Of a stretch of DNA of 12,603 nt, positions 1 to 6,160 are shown in pieces (position 1 is the stretch's first letter; each line of letters starts with the position of its first letter). The DNA is from JAUYQR01 sp043727195. GTDB lineage: Bacteria; Pseudomonadota; Alphaproteobacteria; Rhodobacterales; Rhodobacteraceae. Where the stretch lies: assembly GCA_043727195.1 (NCBI GenBank), contig JAYSYZ010000087.1:1-12603 (forward strand), read 5' to 3'. The position numbers and the translations under genes are program-made. The notes under the pieces were generated by a model that saw nothing but the letters and a program-made list of their open reading frames with translations, had not been told where the DNA came from and did not search any database.

Positions 1-80
1 TAAAGCGCCGAGAACTGGCGTTGCTGCGCCTTCCCGGCGGGCAGCCGCTGTCCTTAGGTTCCGCATGCAATACAATAGCT
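1..80. other. Window edge, no gene seen
   Basis: This short stretch lies downstream of the flavin-reductase-like gene, which ends at 81 on the minus strand. A GC-rich imperfect hairpin (GCTGC...GCAGC, about 22-51) is visible, but no T-run follows it on either strand, so I do not call a terminator. The TAA at 1-3 could be a stop codon of a gene outside the window, which cannot be judged here. Confidence 0.4.
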
Positions 81-653
81 TCACCCCGGCCGCCGCAAGG
101 CCGTCACCTCCCGCACAAACGCATAGTCATGATAGCCCAGCCTTGCGGCGGGGTGGTAGCGGGTCACGTCGAAGCGGCCGTCGGTCAGGCAATCGTCGCG
201 CAGGTGGATCCCCGTCACCTCGCCCAGAACCATGTGGTCGGTGCCCAGAAGCTTGATCACCTGCACGACGCGGCATTCGAGGGTGGCGGGGGCGGTGGCA
301 ACGCGGGGGCAGTCGATGGTTTCGCACTCGGCCTTCGGCACGCCGATGGCGGTGAATTCATCGGTGCCGTGGGGGAAGCGGGCCGAGGTTTGGTTCATGA
401 CGTGCAGGGCGGCTTCCTCGACGATGTTGACGGCAAAGACGCCCGACGCCTCGGCGTTGGCGATGCTGTCCTTGCGGCTGCCCGCGAACATCACCTGCGG
501 CGGGTCGGAGGAGACGGCGTTGAAGAAGGAATAGGGGGCGAGGTTGTCGCCGGTCGGGGCGCGGGTGGAAATCCAGCCGATCGGGCGGGGTGAGACCACG
601 GCGTAGAACGGGCTGTGCGGCAGTCCGTGGCCGTCGGCGGGGCGGTAGAACAT
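81..653 (-). CDS. Flavin reductase-like FMN-binding protein (DIM6/NTAB family)
   Basis: A 190-aa protein of the flavin-reductase-like, FMN-binding split-barrel family. Seen: SPRPIGWIST at residues 21-30, NLAPYSFFNAVSSDPP at 37-52 and KDSIANAEASGVFAVN at 61-76, the usual order of flavin-contact blocks in the DIM6/NTAB group. The length is typical. The ATG at 653 is preceded by an AAAGG purine run at good spacing. The same frame stays open further upstream, but that extension is Pro/Arg-rich, runs into the divergent acetyltransferase gene and looks non-coding. The family binds FMN and includes NAD(P)H:flavin oxidoreductases and proteins of unknown substrate; nothing in this sequence fixes the substrate. 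It is probably cytoplasmic, since no signal peptide or membrane segment is seen. It is transcribed away from the acetyltransferase across a 71-bp gap and may share a control region with it. Confidence 0.88.
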   Translation of the reverse strand: MFYRPADGHGLPHSPFYAVVSPRPIGWISTRAPTGDNLAPYSFFNAVSSDPPQVMFAGSRKDSIANAEASGVFAVNIVEEAALHVMNQTSARFPHGTDEFTAIGVPKAECETIDCPRVATAPATLECRVVQVIKLLGTDHMVLGEVTGIHLRDDCLTDGRFDVTRYHPAARLGYHDYAFVREVTALRRPG

Positions 654-680
654 GGGGGAGCCTTTCGCGATTTGATCCTG

Positions 681-694
681 ACATGGGGCCATGT
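681..694. promoter_or_regulatory. Small dyad in divergent promoter gap
   Basis: ACATGGGGCCATGT, a 14-bp near-perfect palindrome (12 of 14 positions symmetric), sits in the middle of the 71-bp gap between the divergent flavin-reductase-like and GNAT genes. It overlaps a second possible stem, GGGCC/GGCCC. The placement fits an operator or overlapping promoters, but the dyad is short enough to occur by chance and no regulator gene is adjacent. Confidence 0.25.
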
Positions 695-724
695 TACGGC
701 CCGCTAGCCAAGCAGAATCGGGGG

Positions 725-1219
725 ATGGCGGGCGTGTACAGGCTGGAGGAAGAGACCGAGGCCGACTGGTGGGAGGTGGAGGCGCTCTATGACCTTTGCT
801 TTGCGCCGGGGCGGACGGCGTTGTCTTCGTACCGGCTGCGCGAGGGTGTGCCGACGGTTGCACCCCTGTGCATGACGCTGCGGGATGACGATGGCACACT
901 GGCGGCAGTGATCCGCTATTGGCCGGCGCTGATCGGCGAGGCGGATGTGCTGCTGCTGGGCCCGATTGCGGTGCATCCGACGCGGCAGGGCGAGGGTTTG
1001 GGCGGGCTCTTGATCCATGAGAGCCTGGGCGAGGCGCGTCGCCTGGGATGGGAGCGGGTGCTCTTGGTGGGCGACGCGCCGTATTACGGGCGTTTTGGGT
1101 TCAAAAAGCTGGAGGACGTGGCGATGCCGCCGCCGACGAACCCCGACCGGGTGCTGGGGCTGGCCCTGAAGGCGGGGGCCTGGGACGGGGTGTCGGGTCT
1201 GGTGGGCCGCGCGACCTGA
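725..1219 (+). CDS. GNAT-family N-acetyltransferase (YhbS-like)
   Basis: A 164-aa single-domain GNAT acetyltransferase. Seen: the core strand LLLGPIAVHP (77-86), followed directly by the acetyl-CoA pyrophosphate loop RQGEGLGG (87-94), and the C-terminal YYGRFGF block (120-126). That combination is typical of the COG3153/YhbS group. The family moves an acetyl group from acetyl-CoA to an amine; the acceptor here is unknown. The start at 725 is chosen because it follows a G-rich stretch and gives the usual N-terminal strand. An in-frame ATG at 683 would add 14 residues that overlap the putative control dyad and has no clear ribosome site. The protein is likely cytoplasmic. It is divergent from the flavin-reductase-like gene and followed after 64 bp by the EcsC gene on the same strand. 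Confidence 0.88.
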   Translation: MAGVYRLEEETEADWWEVEALYDLCFAPGRTALSSYRLREGVPTVAPLCMTLRDDDGTLAAVIRYWPALIGEADVLLLGPIAVHPTRQGEGLGGLLIHESLGEARRLGWERVLLVGDAPYYGRFGFKKLEDVAMPPPTNPDRVLGLALKAGAWDGVSGLVGRAT

Positions 1220-1258
1220 GGGATTGCGGTCGGGGAATGCGAACGGGGATTGCGGTTG
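1220..1258 (+). repeat. Three 13-bp tandem repeats
   Basis: Starting right after the GNAT stop codon, three 13-bp units lie head to tail: GGGATTGCGGTCG (1220-1232), GGGAATGCGAACG (1233-1245) and GGGATTGCGGTTG (1246-1258). Units 1 and 3 differ at one base; unit 2 differs from unit 1 at three. They lie 25 bp upstream of the EcsC start, so they could be regulatory (iteron-like binding sites) or just a small slippage product in G-rich DNA. Confidence 0.6.
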
Positions 1259-1283
1259 GGGGCGGCAGGCCCATATTCAGGGG

Positions 1284-2033
1284 ATGGAAGATCTGCCTGT
1301 CCCCGCCCGCACCGATCCAGCCCCCGAAATCGCGGCCTTGGCGGTGCGGTTCCGCCGTGCCAACGGCCCCGCGATGCGGCTGGTCAACCGGCTGGGGGGA
1401 TCGCTGGAAAGCCAGATGGGGATGATGCCCGCGGGGCTGCGCGAGCGGCTGGAACAGGCGACGGCACGGGCGTTGCAGGCGGCGTACGATCTGGCCGGGC
1501 AGGGGCCGGTTCTGGGCGACCGCGGGCCGCTGGTTGCAGCGATGGTGTCGGGGGCCGCTGGCGGGGCGGGGGGGCTTGCCACCTCGATCGCGGAATTGCC
1601 GGTGACGGTGACGCTGATCCTGAATGCGATCCGCGCTGCGGCGGTGGCGGAAGGCTATGACCCGGCGGAGGATTGGGTGCGGGCCGAATGCCTGAAGGTG
1701 TTCGGTGCGGGCACGCCGCTGGCGGCGGATGACGGGATCAACACCAGTTTTCTGTCGGCGCGGCTGACGATCACCGGGTCGGGCGTGCAGCGGATCATTG
1801 CGACGGTCGCGCCAAAGCTGGCGGGGGCGCTGGGCCAGAAGCTGGCGGCGCAGGCGGTGCCCATCCTCGGCGCGGTGACGGGGGCCGCGCTGAACGCGGC
1901 GTTCCTGAGCTATTACCGCGAGATGGCGCGCATCCGTTTCCGCCTGCTGCGACTGGCCGAGGCGCATGGGCTGGAGGCGGTGCTGGCGGCCTTTGCCGCT
2001 GCAGTTGCGCCGCCGAGGGTTGTGCAGGCGTAA
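1284..2033 (+). CDS. EcsC family protein
   Basis: A 249-aa protein that reads as an EcsC-family member. Seen: a helical N-terminal part; a small-residue-rich segment with the signature-like stretch GGLATSIAELPVTVTLIL (96-113); then AIRAAAVAEGYDP (115-127) and ECLKVFGAG (135-143); a second hydrophobic Gly/Ala-rich segment around 186-208; and the C-terminal SYYREMARIRFRLLRLAE (209-226). In Bacillus, EcsC is encoded beside the EcsAB ABC transporter and its role is unclear. Many proteobacterial homologues stand alone, as here, with no transporter genes next to it. The hydrophobic segments suggest membrane association. The ATG at 1284 is favoured because the family similarity begins just downstream; an in-frame ATG at 1224 would run through the tandem repeats. 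Transcription from an upstream promoter together with the GNAT gene is possible. Confidence 0.82.
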   Translation: MEDLPVPARTDPAPEIAALAVRFRRANGPAMRLVNRLGGSLESQMGMMPAGLRERLEQATARALQAAYDLAGQGPVLGDRGPLVAAMVSGAAGGAGGLATSIAELPVTVTLILNAIRAAAVAEGYDPAEDWVRAECLKVFGAGTPLAADDGINTSFLSARLTITGSGVQRIIATVAPKLAGALGQKLAAQAVPILGAVTGAALNAAFLSYYREMARIRFRLLRLAEAHGLEAVLAAFAAAVAPPRVVQA

Positions 2034-2051
2034 CGCCTCCCTGTTGTGCAG

Positions 2052-2218
2052 AGCAGGAGGGCAATGTCTGCAGGATCTTGGGGGTCGGACCGGGCGTGGG
2101 CGGCGGGTGGGCCGCCCGGCCGGTGCACGATCGCCGAAGGCAGGCGCTCGCGTGGCGGTCCGAGTCCCAAGATTCATGCCCTGACAGATGGCTGGGGGCG
2201 GGCGGTGGCCTTCCTGCT
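2052..2218. repeat. Long imperfect inverted repeat
   Basis: An 18-bp arm at 2075-2092 (ATCTTGGGGGTCGGACCG) pairs with 2156-2173 at 16 of 18 positions. Farther out, AGCAGGAGGGC at 2052-2062 pairs with 2208-2218 at 10 of 11, and between the two blocks there is partial pairing around TCTG...CAGG. The 63-bp interior is GC-rich and self-complementary (GGCCGCCCGGCC). The right arm carries extra bases between its two blocks. It could be a palindromic (MITE- or REP-like) repeat or the fold of a small RNA. It lies in the tail of the IS remnant just downstream of the EcsC stop. No T-run follows, so I do not call it an intrinsic terminator. Confidence 0.6.
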
Positions 2219-2292
2219 TCGCCCGGCAAATCATTACGCAAACAGCCGGCGCAACCGCCTGACCGCAACCGTCACAGAGGCCGTCATCCTTT

Positions 2293-2736
2293 TCACGGGC
2301 GGTGAAATCTCGACAGCTTGTCCAAGGGCGGCAGCCCATCCGGCTCCCTGTCGTCATGCCGCACCGCCGGTTGCCGCGGCATCAGGCCACGCAGCCGCGA
2401 CAACCCGGCGCTGCAGAACCCTGCTGACCCTGGCGGGCGACCCTCCGGCCTGTTGTGCAATATGCCGGCCGCAGAGGCTCTGGCGGCGGGGCGTGAGGAT
2501 GCGCCCAGCCAGCGCCGCTGCAATCTGGCCCGGGATCAGCTTGGGACGCAATGAACGGTCCTGCATCCCGTCGCGCCCTTCAGCCCCTGAAGCGCGCGGT
2601 CCGGCGGCGCGCGATCTTGGCTGGAACCCCGCATTCGCGCGCCGCTTGGGGCTTTGGTCACGCGACCGGCGATAACCGAAACCGCCATCGCCTCTCGACG
2701 GATGGGCGTCGAAAGGGCAGTCTTGTGAACGGTCAT
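2293..2736 (-). pseudogene. IS481-family transposase, N-terminal half, multiply frameshifted
   Basis: Reading the minus strand from ATG 2736, the order of an IS481 transposase N-terminus appears across different frames. Frame 1 (2736 to about 2650) gives MTVHKTALSTPIRREAMAVS and onward to VTKA, the usual leader. Frame 2 (2648-2583) gives QAARECGVPAKIARR...TARFRG then a stop, the first helix-turn-helix. Frame 3 (about 2584-2405) gives EGRDGMQDRSLRP and CGRHIAQQAGGSPARVSRVL, the linker and second helix-turn-helix. Frame 4 (about 2405-2293) gives GLSRLRGLMPRQPAVRHDD and LDKLSRFHRP, then TGA. Intact relatives continue into a DDE catalytic core that is not seen here. At least three frameshifts plus stops make it non-functional. 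The known role of the family is DNA transposition. The assignment is from recalled family pattern, not an alignment run. Confidence 0.82.
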
Positions 2737-2759
2737 TCGGGGTGCTCCTGAACGACAAC

Positions 2760-2774
2760 GTGAGGATAACTCAC
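2760..2774 (+). promoter_or_regulatory. Dyad immediately before amidohydrolase ribosome site
   Basis: GTGAGGATAACTCAC forms a perfect 5-bp inverted repeat (GTGAG/CTCAC) around GATAA. It lies between the presumed IS end (2757) and the strong ribosome site GAGGAG (2778-2783). The half-sites resemble those of LacI-type operators, so an operator for the amidohydrolase gene is possible. A small RNA hairpin next to the ribosome site is the alternative. No regulator gene is present nearby. Confidence 0.35.
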
Positions 2775-2788
2775 AGCGAGGAGATGCA

Positions 2789-3625
2789 ATGGATCTGATC
2801 GACACCCACCAGCACCTGATCCTGCGCGACAGGATCGGCTACGCCTGGACAGCAGAATTTCCCGCACTGGCGGGGGATTTCACCCGTGCCGATTATGCCC
2901 GGCTGACGGCGGGCAAGGGGGTGATCGGGTCGATCTTCATGGAAACCGGGGTGGACGACGCCGATTATCAGGCCGAGGCGCGGATGGTCGCAGGCATGGT
3001 TGGCAGCGGCGGGATGCTGGGCCAGATCGCCGGGATCCGGCCGGAGATCGACGACGGTTTCGACGACTGGCTGGCCGAGGCGGCAGGGCTGAACACGGTG
3101 GGTTTCCGCCGCATCCTGCATGTGGTGCCCGACGCGGTGTCGCAGACCGATACCTTCCGGCGCAACCTGCGCAAGATCGGCGCAGCGGGGTTTCCCTTCG
3201 ATCTGAACTTTCTCGCGCGGCAACTGGTGCCGATCGGCGCGGCGCTGGTGCGCGCCTGCCCGGACCAGCCCTACATCCTTGATCATTGCGGGGTGCCGGA
3301 TGTCGCGGCAGGGGCGTTTGACGTCTGGGCGGCGGGCATCGATGTGATGGCGGCGTTTCCGAACATCGTGGTCAAACTGTCGGGGATCACCACCTATTGC
3401 GCGCCGGGCACCGCATCGGTGGCGCTGTTGCGGCCTTACGTCGACCACCTGCTGCAGGCCTTCGGGCCGAACCGGATGCTGTGGGGTGGCGACTGGCCGG
3501 TGGTCAACCTTGGGGCGGGCCTGCCAGCCTGGATCGACATGACGCGGCACCTGTTGGCCGGATTGTCGGCGGACGAGCGATACGCCATCGGTCAGGGCAC
3601 CGCGCGGCGGGTCTACGGCGTGTGA
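2789..3625 (+). CDS. Amidohydrolase family 2 (COG3618, fuconolactonase/PDC hydrolase-like)
   Basis: A 278-aa TIM-barrel amidohydrolase. Seen: the metal-site motif THQH near the start (His7, His9); RRILH (107-111); LDHCGVPD with His166 (164-171); NIVVKLSGITTY (192-203); and GGDWPVVNLG with the expected metal/catalytic Asp235 (233-242). This order matches the COG3618 group, which hydrolyses sugar lactones or 2-pyrone-4,6-dicarboxylate-type lactones. The substrate cannot be named from the sequence. No signal peptide, so cytoplasmic. The start at 2789 follows a clear GAGGAG ribosome site 5 nt upstream. The gene converges with ldh, their stop codons only 4 bp apart. It has no catabolic neighbours in the window, and the IS remnant ends about 30 bp upstream, so its original promoter context may have been displaced. 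Confidence 0.85.
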   Translation: MDLIDTHQHLILRDRIGYAWTAEFPALAGDFTRADYARLTAGKGVIGSIFMETGVDDADYQAEARMVAGMVGSGGMLGQIAGIRPEIDDGFDDWLAEAAGLNTVGFRRILHVVPDAVSQTDTFRRNLRKIGAAGFPFDLNFLARQLVPIGAALVRACPDQPYILDHCGVPDVAAGAFDVWAAGIDVMAAFPNIVVKLSGITTYCAPGTASVALLRPYVDHLLQAFGPNRMLWGGDWPVVNLGAGLPAWIDMTRHLLAGLSADERYAIGQGTARRVYGV

Positions 3626-3629
3626 CAGG

Positions 3630-4562
3630 TCAAAGTGCCAGCGTCGCCGCCGTTTCTGCCAACAACCGGGCCGAGGCGGCAAGCAAGTCGGTTTCCGCCG
3701 CGTCGAGGTCGGGCCGCAGTTCCCCGACCACCCCCGCCCGGCCCACCACGCGCGGCAGCGACAGCGCCACGTCGCGCTGCCCCGCGATGTCGCGCGTGAC
3801 GGTGGATACCGACAGCACCGCCGCCTCGTCCGCCGATATTGCCCGCACGATCCGCGCCAGCCCCGCGCCGATGCCGTGGCAGGTGGCCCCCTTGCCCGCG
3901 ATGATCCGGTATGCCGCCTTGCGGACACCGGTGTCGATTTCGGCGCGCAGCGCTTCGTTCAGGGGCGCACCGAGCTGGGCTGCGAGCGACAGGATCGGCA
4001 CCGATCCCGCCCGCGCGGTTGACCAGGCCAGAACCTCGCTGTCGCCATGTTCGCCCAGCACATAGGCATGCACCGATTGTGCCGCGATGCCAAGGTGATG
4101 GCCCAGCAGGTTGCGGAACCGGGCAGTATCCAGGATCGTCCCCGATCCGATCACCCGGCCTGGCGGCAGCCCTGAAAGGCGGGTCGCCACATCGGTCATG
4201 ATGTCGACCGGGTTCGTCGCCACGAGAAGGATCGCTTGCGGGGCGACGCGCATCACCTCGCCCACGACGCTGCGAAACACCGCCGCGTTGCGTTCCAGAA
4301 GTGCCAGCCGCGTCTCGCCAGGTTGCTGGCTGACACCGGCGGCCAGGATCACCACCCCGGCCCCGGCCAGATCATCATAGCCCCCCGGGCGCACCTGCAT
4401 CGGCCGGCCAAAGGGCACGGCATGCGCGATATCCTCGGCCTCGGCCACGGCACGGGCGGGGTTGTGATCGACCATGACGATCTCGGTCGCGCCGCCCCCC
4501 AGGGCAAGGGCAAAGCCCGCCGCGCTGCCCACCAATCCGGTTCCGACGATGCCGACTTTCAT
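3630..4562 (-). CDS. ldh: L-lactate dehydrogenase (NAD-dependent)
   Basis: A 310-aa L-LDH, which interconverts pyruvate/NADH and L-lactate/NAD+ in the cytoplasm. Seen: the Rossmann loop GTGLVGSA (7-14), Asp32 after the second strand, SQQPGETR (78-85), ATNPVD (115-120), LDTARFR (144-150) and GEHGDSE (170-176) with catalytic His172. Gln79 occupies the specificity position (Gln102 in classical numbering) that is Arg in malate dehydrogenases, so LDH is favoured over MDH. Arg85, Asp145 and Arg148 match the other catalytic positions. Arg150 and His165 match the fructose-1,6-bisphosphate-binding pair of Bacillus LDH, suggesting possible allosteric activation. The ATG at 4562 is preceded by AAAGGGA; the frame is open farther upstream but that part is unrelated. 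Its length is normal. It diverges from ftsW across 406 bp. Confidence 0.92.
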   Translation of the reverse strand: MKVGIVGTGLVGSAAGFALALGGGATEIVMVDHNPARAVAEAEDIAHAVPFGRPMQVRPGGYDDLAGAGVVILAAGVSQQPGETRLALLERNAAVFRSVVGEVMRVAPQAILLVATNPVDIMTDVATRLSGLPPGRVIGSGTILDTARFRNLLGHHLGIAAQSVHAYVLGEHGDSEVLAWSTARAGSVPILSLAAQLGAPLNEALRAEIDTGVRKAAYRIIAGKGATCHGIGAGLARIVRAISADEAAVLSVSTVTRDIAGQRDVALSLPRVVGRAGVVGELRPDLDAAETDLLAASARLLAETAATLAL

Positions 4563-4968
4563 TGCATCCCTTTCGCAGAACTGACCCAAGACCCCGCGAA
4601 GGCTGCGGCAAGCTGGCAACCACTGCAAGGCCGGGTGCCAGGTCAGGCGAACTTCCGCGCGATCTGGCCGGGCCGCGTCCGGTCCGGTTCGCCCCACGTC
4701 AGGCGATGGCTTGACGGCAGGGGGGAAGGTGATGGCCGACAGCCCCGTTACCGCCATCTGCGGTGCGTCAGCCCTCCCCGCAGTCGCGCGGCAGCGCCCC
4801 GTCGGGCGTGGGGGGGGCTGCGGTCGGCCAGGCACACACGGGAAGGTGGCAGAGGCGACACATGCTTTCTTGCTGGCCACAGAGTGTGTTCTTCGCTAAC
4901 CTTCGCCAGATGATCCGGGGGACACATCCGGACACCGAGGCAGAGCAGGCAAGTTCAGGCGGTTACCC
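4563..4968. other. Intergenic gap between divergent ldh and ftsW
   Basis: There are 406 bp without a convincing gene; open frames here have poor composition and no ribosome sites. It must contain the ldh leader (minus strand) and probably a promoter for the dcw genes (plus strand). A possible weak sigma70-like pair is TTGCTG (4870-4875) with GCTAAC (4895-4900), but the second hexamer matches only three of six consensus positions. A small dyad, ACAGAGTGT, lies at 4880-4888. I found no terminator, no convincing CtrA (TTAA-N7-TTAA) site and no RNA gene. Confidence 0.5.
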
Positions 4969-6132
4969 ATGACTGATATGGTCTATGGCTCCAGTCCCGT
5001 GCGGGTGACAGAGCCGGTACTTCCCCGTTGGTGGCGCACCATCGACAAATGGACGCTGACCTCGGCGTTCGTGCTGTTCGGCATCGGGCTATTGCTGGGC
5101 CTTGCCGCGTCGGTGCCGCTGGCCACCCGCAACGGGCTGGAGCCGTTTTACTATGTCCAGCGTCAGGCCTTTTTCGGCGGGGTCGCGCTGGCGGTGATGA
5201 TCGCGATTTCGATGATGTCGCCTGCCATGGTGCGCCGGCTGGGTGTGCTGGGCTTTGCGGTATCTGTCGTGGCGCTGATGCTGCTGCCAGTGTTTGGCAC
5301 CGATTTCGGCAAGGGTGCCGTCCGCTGGTTCAGCCTTGGCTTTGCCTCCGTCCAGCCGTCGGAATTTCTGAAGCCCGGCTTCGTCATCGTCGTGGCATGG
5401 CTGATCGCCGCCGCGCAGGATATCAACGGCCCGCCGGGCAAATCGGTGTCTTTCGCCGTCACGCTGGTCATCGTGGCGTTTCTGGCGATGCAGCCGGATT
5501 TTGGCCAGGCAGCGCTGATCGTCTTTGCCTGGGGAGTGATCTATTTCATCGGCGGCGCGCCGTTCACCCTGATTGCAATGGTGGGCGGCGTCGTCACCGC
5601 CAGTGGCATCGCGTTCTACCAGTCGAGCGAGCATTTCGCCCGGCGGATCGACGGATTTCTGTCGCCCGATGTCGATCCGCGCACCCAGTTGGGCTATGCC
5701 GCCAACGCCATACAAGAGGGCGGCTTTTTCGGGGTGGGCGTGGGCGAGGGGCAGGTGAAATGGTCGCTGCCCGATGCGCATACCGATTTCATCATCGCCG
5801 TCGCCGCCGAGGAATACGGCCTGATCCTCGTTCTTGCCATCCTTGCGGTCTACGGGCTGATCGTGGTCCGTTCGCTGCTGCGGTTGATGCACGAACGCGA
5901 TCCGTTCACCCGGCTTGCCGGGGCGGGGCTTGCCTGCATCTTTGGCGTGCAGGCGATGATCAACATGGGCGTGGCGGTACGGCTTTTGCCCGCCAAGGGG
6001 ATGACGCTGCCCTTCATCAGCTATGGCGGGTCGTCGGTCATCGCGGCGGGCATCACGCTGGGAATGCTGCTGGCCTTGACGCGGTCGCGTCCGCGCGGCC
6101 AGATGAGTGATGTCTTCAAGCGGGGGCGGTGA
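4969..6132 (+). CDS. ftsW: Septal peptidoglycan glycosyltransferase FtsW
   Basis: A 387-aa SEDS-family polytopic membrane protein that polymerises glycan strands from lipid II at the septum, working with its partner transpeptidase FtsI. Seen: a short cytoplasmic N-terminus, then about ten hydrophobic segments; KGAVRWFSLGFASVQPSEFLKP-type SEDS block at 115-136; QPDFGQA (175-181); the extracytoplasmic DAHTDFIIAVAAEEYG (269-284) whose Asp273 matches the proposed catalytic Asp; and ISYGGSS (350-356). The DAHTDF and GxVRW features favour FtsW over RodA, as does the dcw context. The ATG at 4969 has only a weak AGGCGG ribosome site; Met4 is an alternative. It is the first plus-strand gene of the dcw block here. 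The genes that often precede it in relatives (murD and others) are absent, replaced by divergent ldh. A 190-bp repeat-bearing gap separates it from murG. Confidence 0.95.
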   Translation: MTDMVYGSSPVRVTEPVLPRWWRTIDKWTLTSAFVLFGIGLLLGLAASVPLATRNGLEPFYYVQRQAFFGGVALAVMIAISMMSPAMVRRLGVLGFAVSVVALMLLPVFGTDFGKGAVRWFSLGFASVQPSEFLKPGFVIVVAWLIAAAQDINGPPGKSVSFAVTLVIVAFLAMQPDFGQAALIVFAWGVIYFIGGAPFTLIAMVGGVVTASGIAFYQSSEHFARRIDGFLSPDVDPRTQLGYAANAIQEGGFFGVGVGEGQVKWSLPDAHTDFIIAVAAEEYGLILVLAILAVYGLIVVRSLLRLMHERDPFTRLAGAGLACIFGVQAMINMGVAVRLLPAKGMTLPFISYGGSSVIAAGITLGMLLALTRSRPRGQMSDVFKRGR

Positions 6133-6160
6133 TGCGGGCTTTGGTTTCACGCGCGGGGTG

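Larger units (their letters stand above)
2042..2757 (-). mobile_element. Decayed IS481-family insertion sequence remnant
   Basis: The minus strand carries a recognisable but broken IS481-type transposase N-terminal half (listed separately). Possible terminal inverted repeats: TGTCGTTCAGGAGCA on the minus strand starting at 2757, and TGTTGTGCAGAGCA on the plus strand starting at 2042, which agree at most positions with one gap. If these are the ends, the remnant is about 716 bp. Intact IS481-family elements are usually around 1 kb, so an internal deletion of the catalytic DDE half is implied; I could not recognise that half in 2042-2292. No clear target-site duplication is visible. The family assignment is firm; the exact ends are tentative, and the inverted repeat at 2052-2218 may be a separate element. 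Confidence 0.6.

Noticed and set aside
22..51. Terminator hairpin after the flavin-reductase-like gene
   Set aside because: The stem is short and bulged, and no T-tract follows on the minus strand.
1101..2357. 418-codon minus-strand open frame across the GNAT and EcsC genes
   Set aside because: It is a Pro/Arg-rich shadow of two well-supported plus-strand genes that also runs into the IS remnant. No recognisable motif.
2046..2675. 209-codon plus-strand open frame in the long gap
   Set aside because: No ribosome site, composition unlike neighbours, and it lies antisense to the decayed IS481 transposase.
4563..4880. N-terminal extension of ldh by 106 codons
   Set aside because: The Rossmann fold begins at the Met encoded at 4562, which has a good ribosome site. 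The extension has no LDH-like sequence.
4870..4900. sigma70-type promoter or CtrA site for ftsW
   Set aside because: The -10 match is only three of six and no full TTAA-N7-TTAA motif is present; kept only as a note in the intergenic entry.
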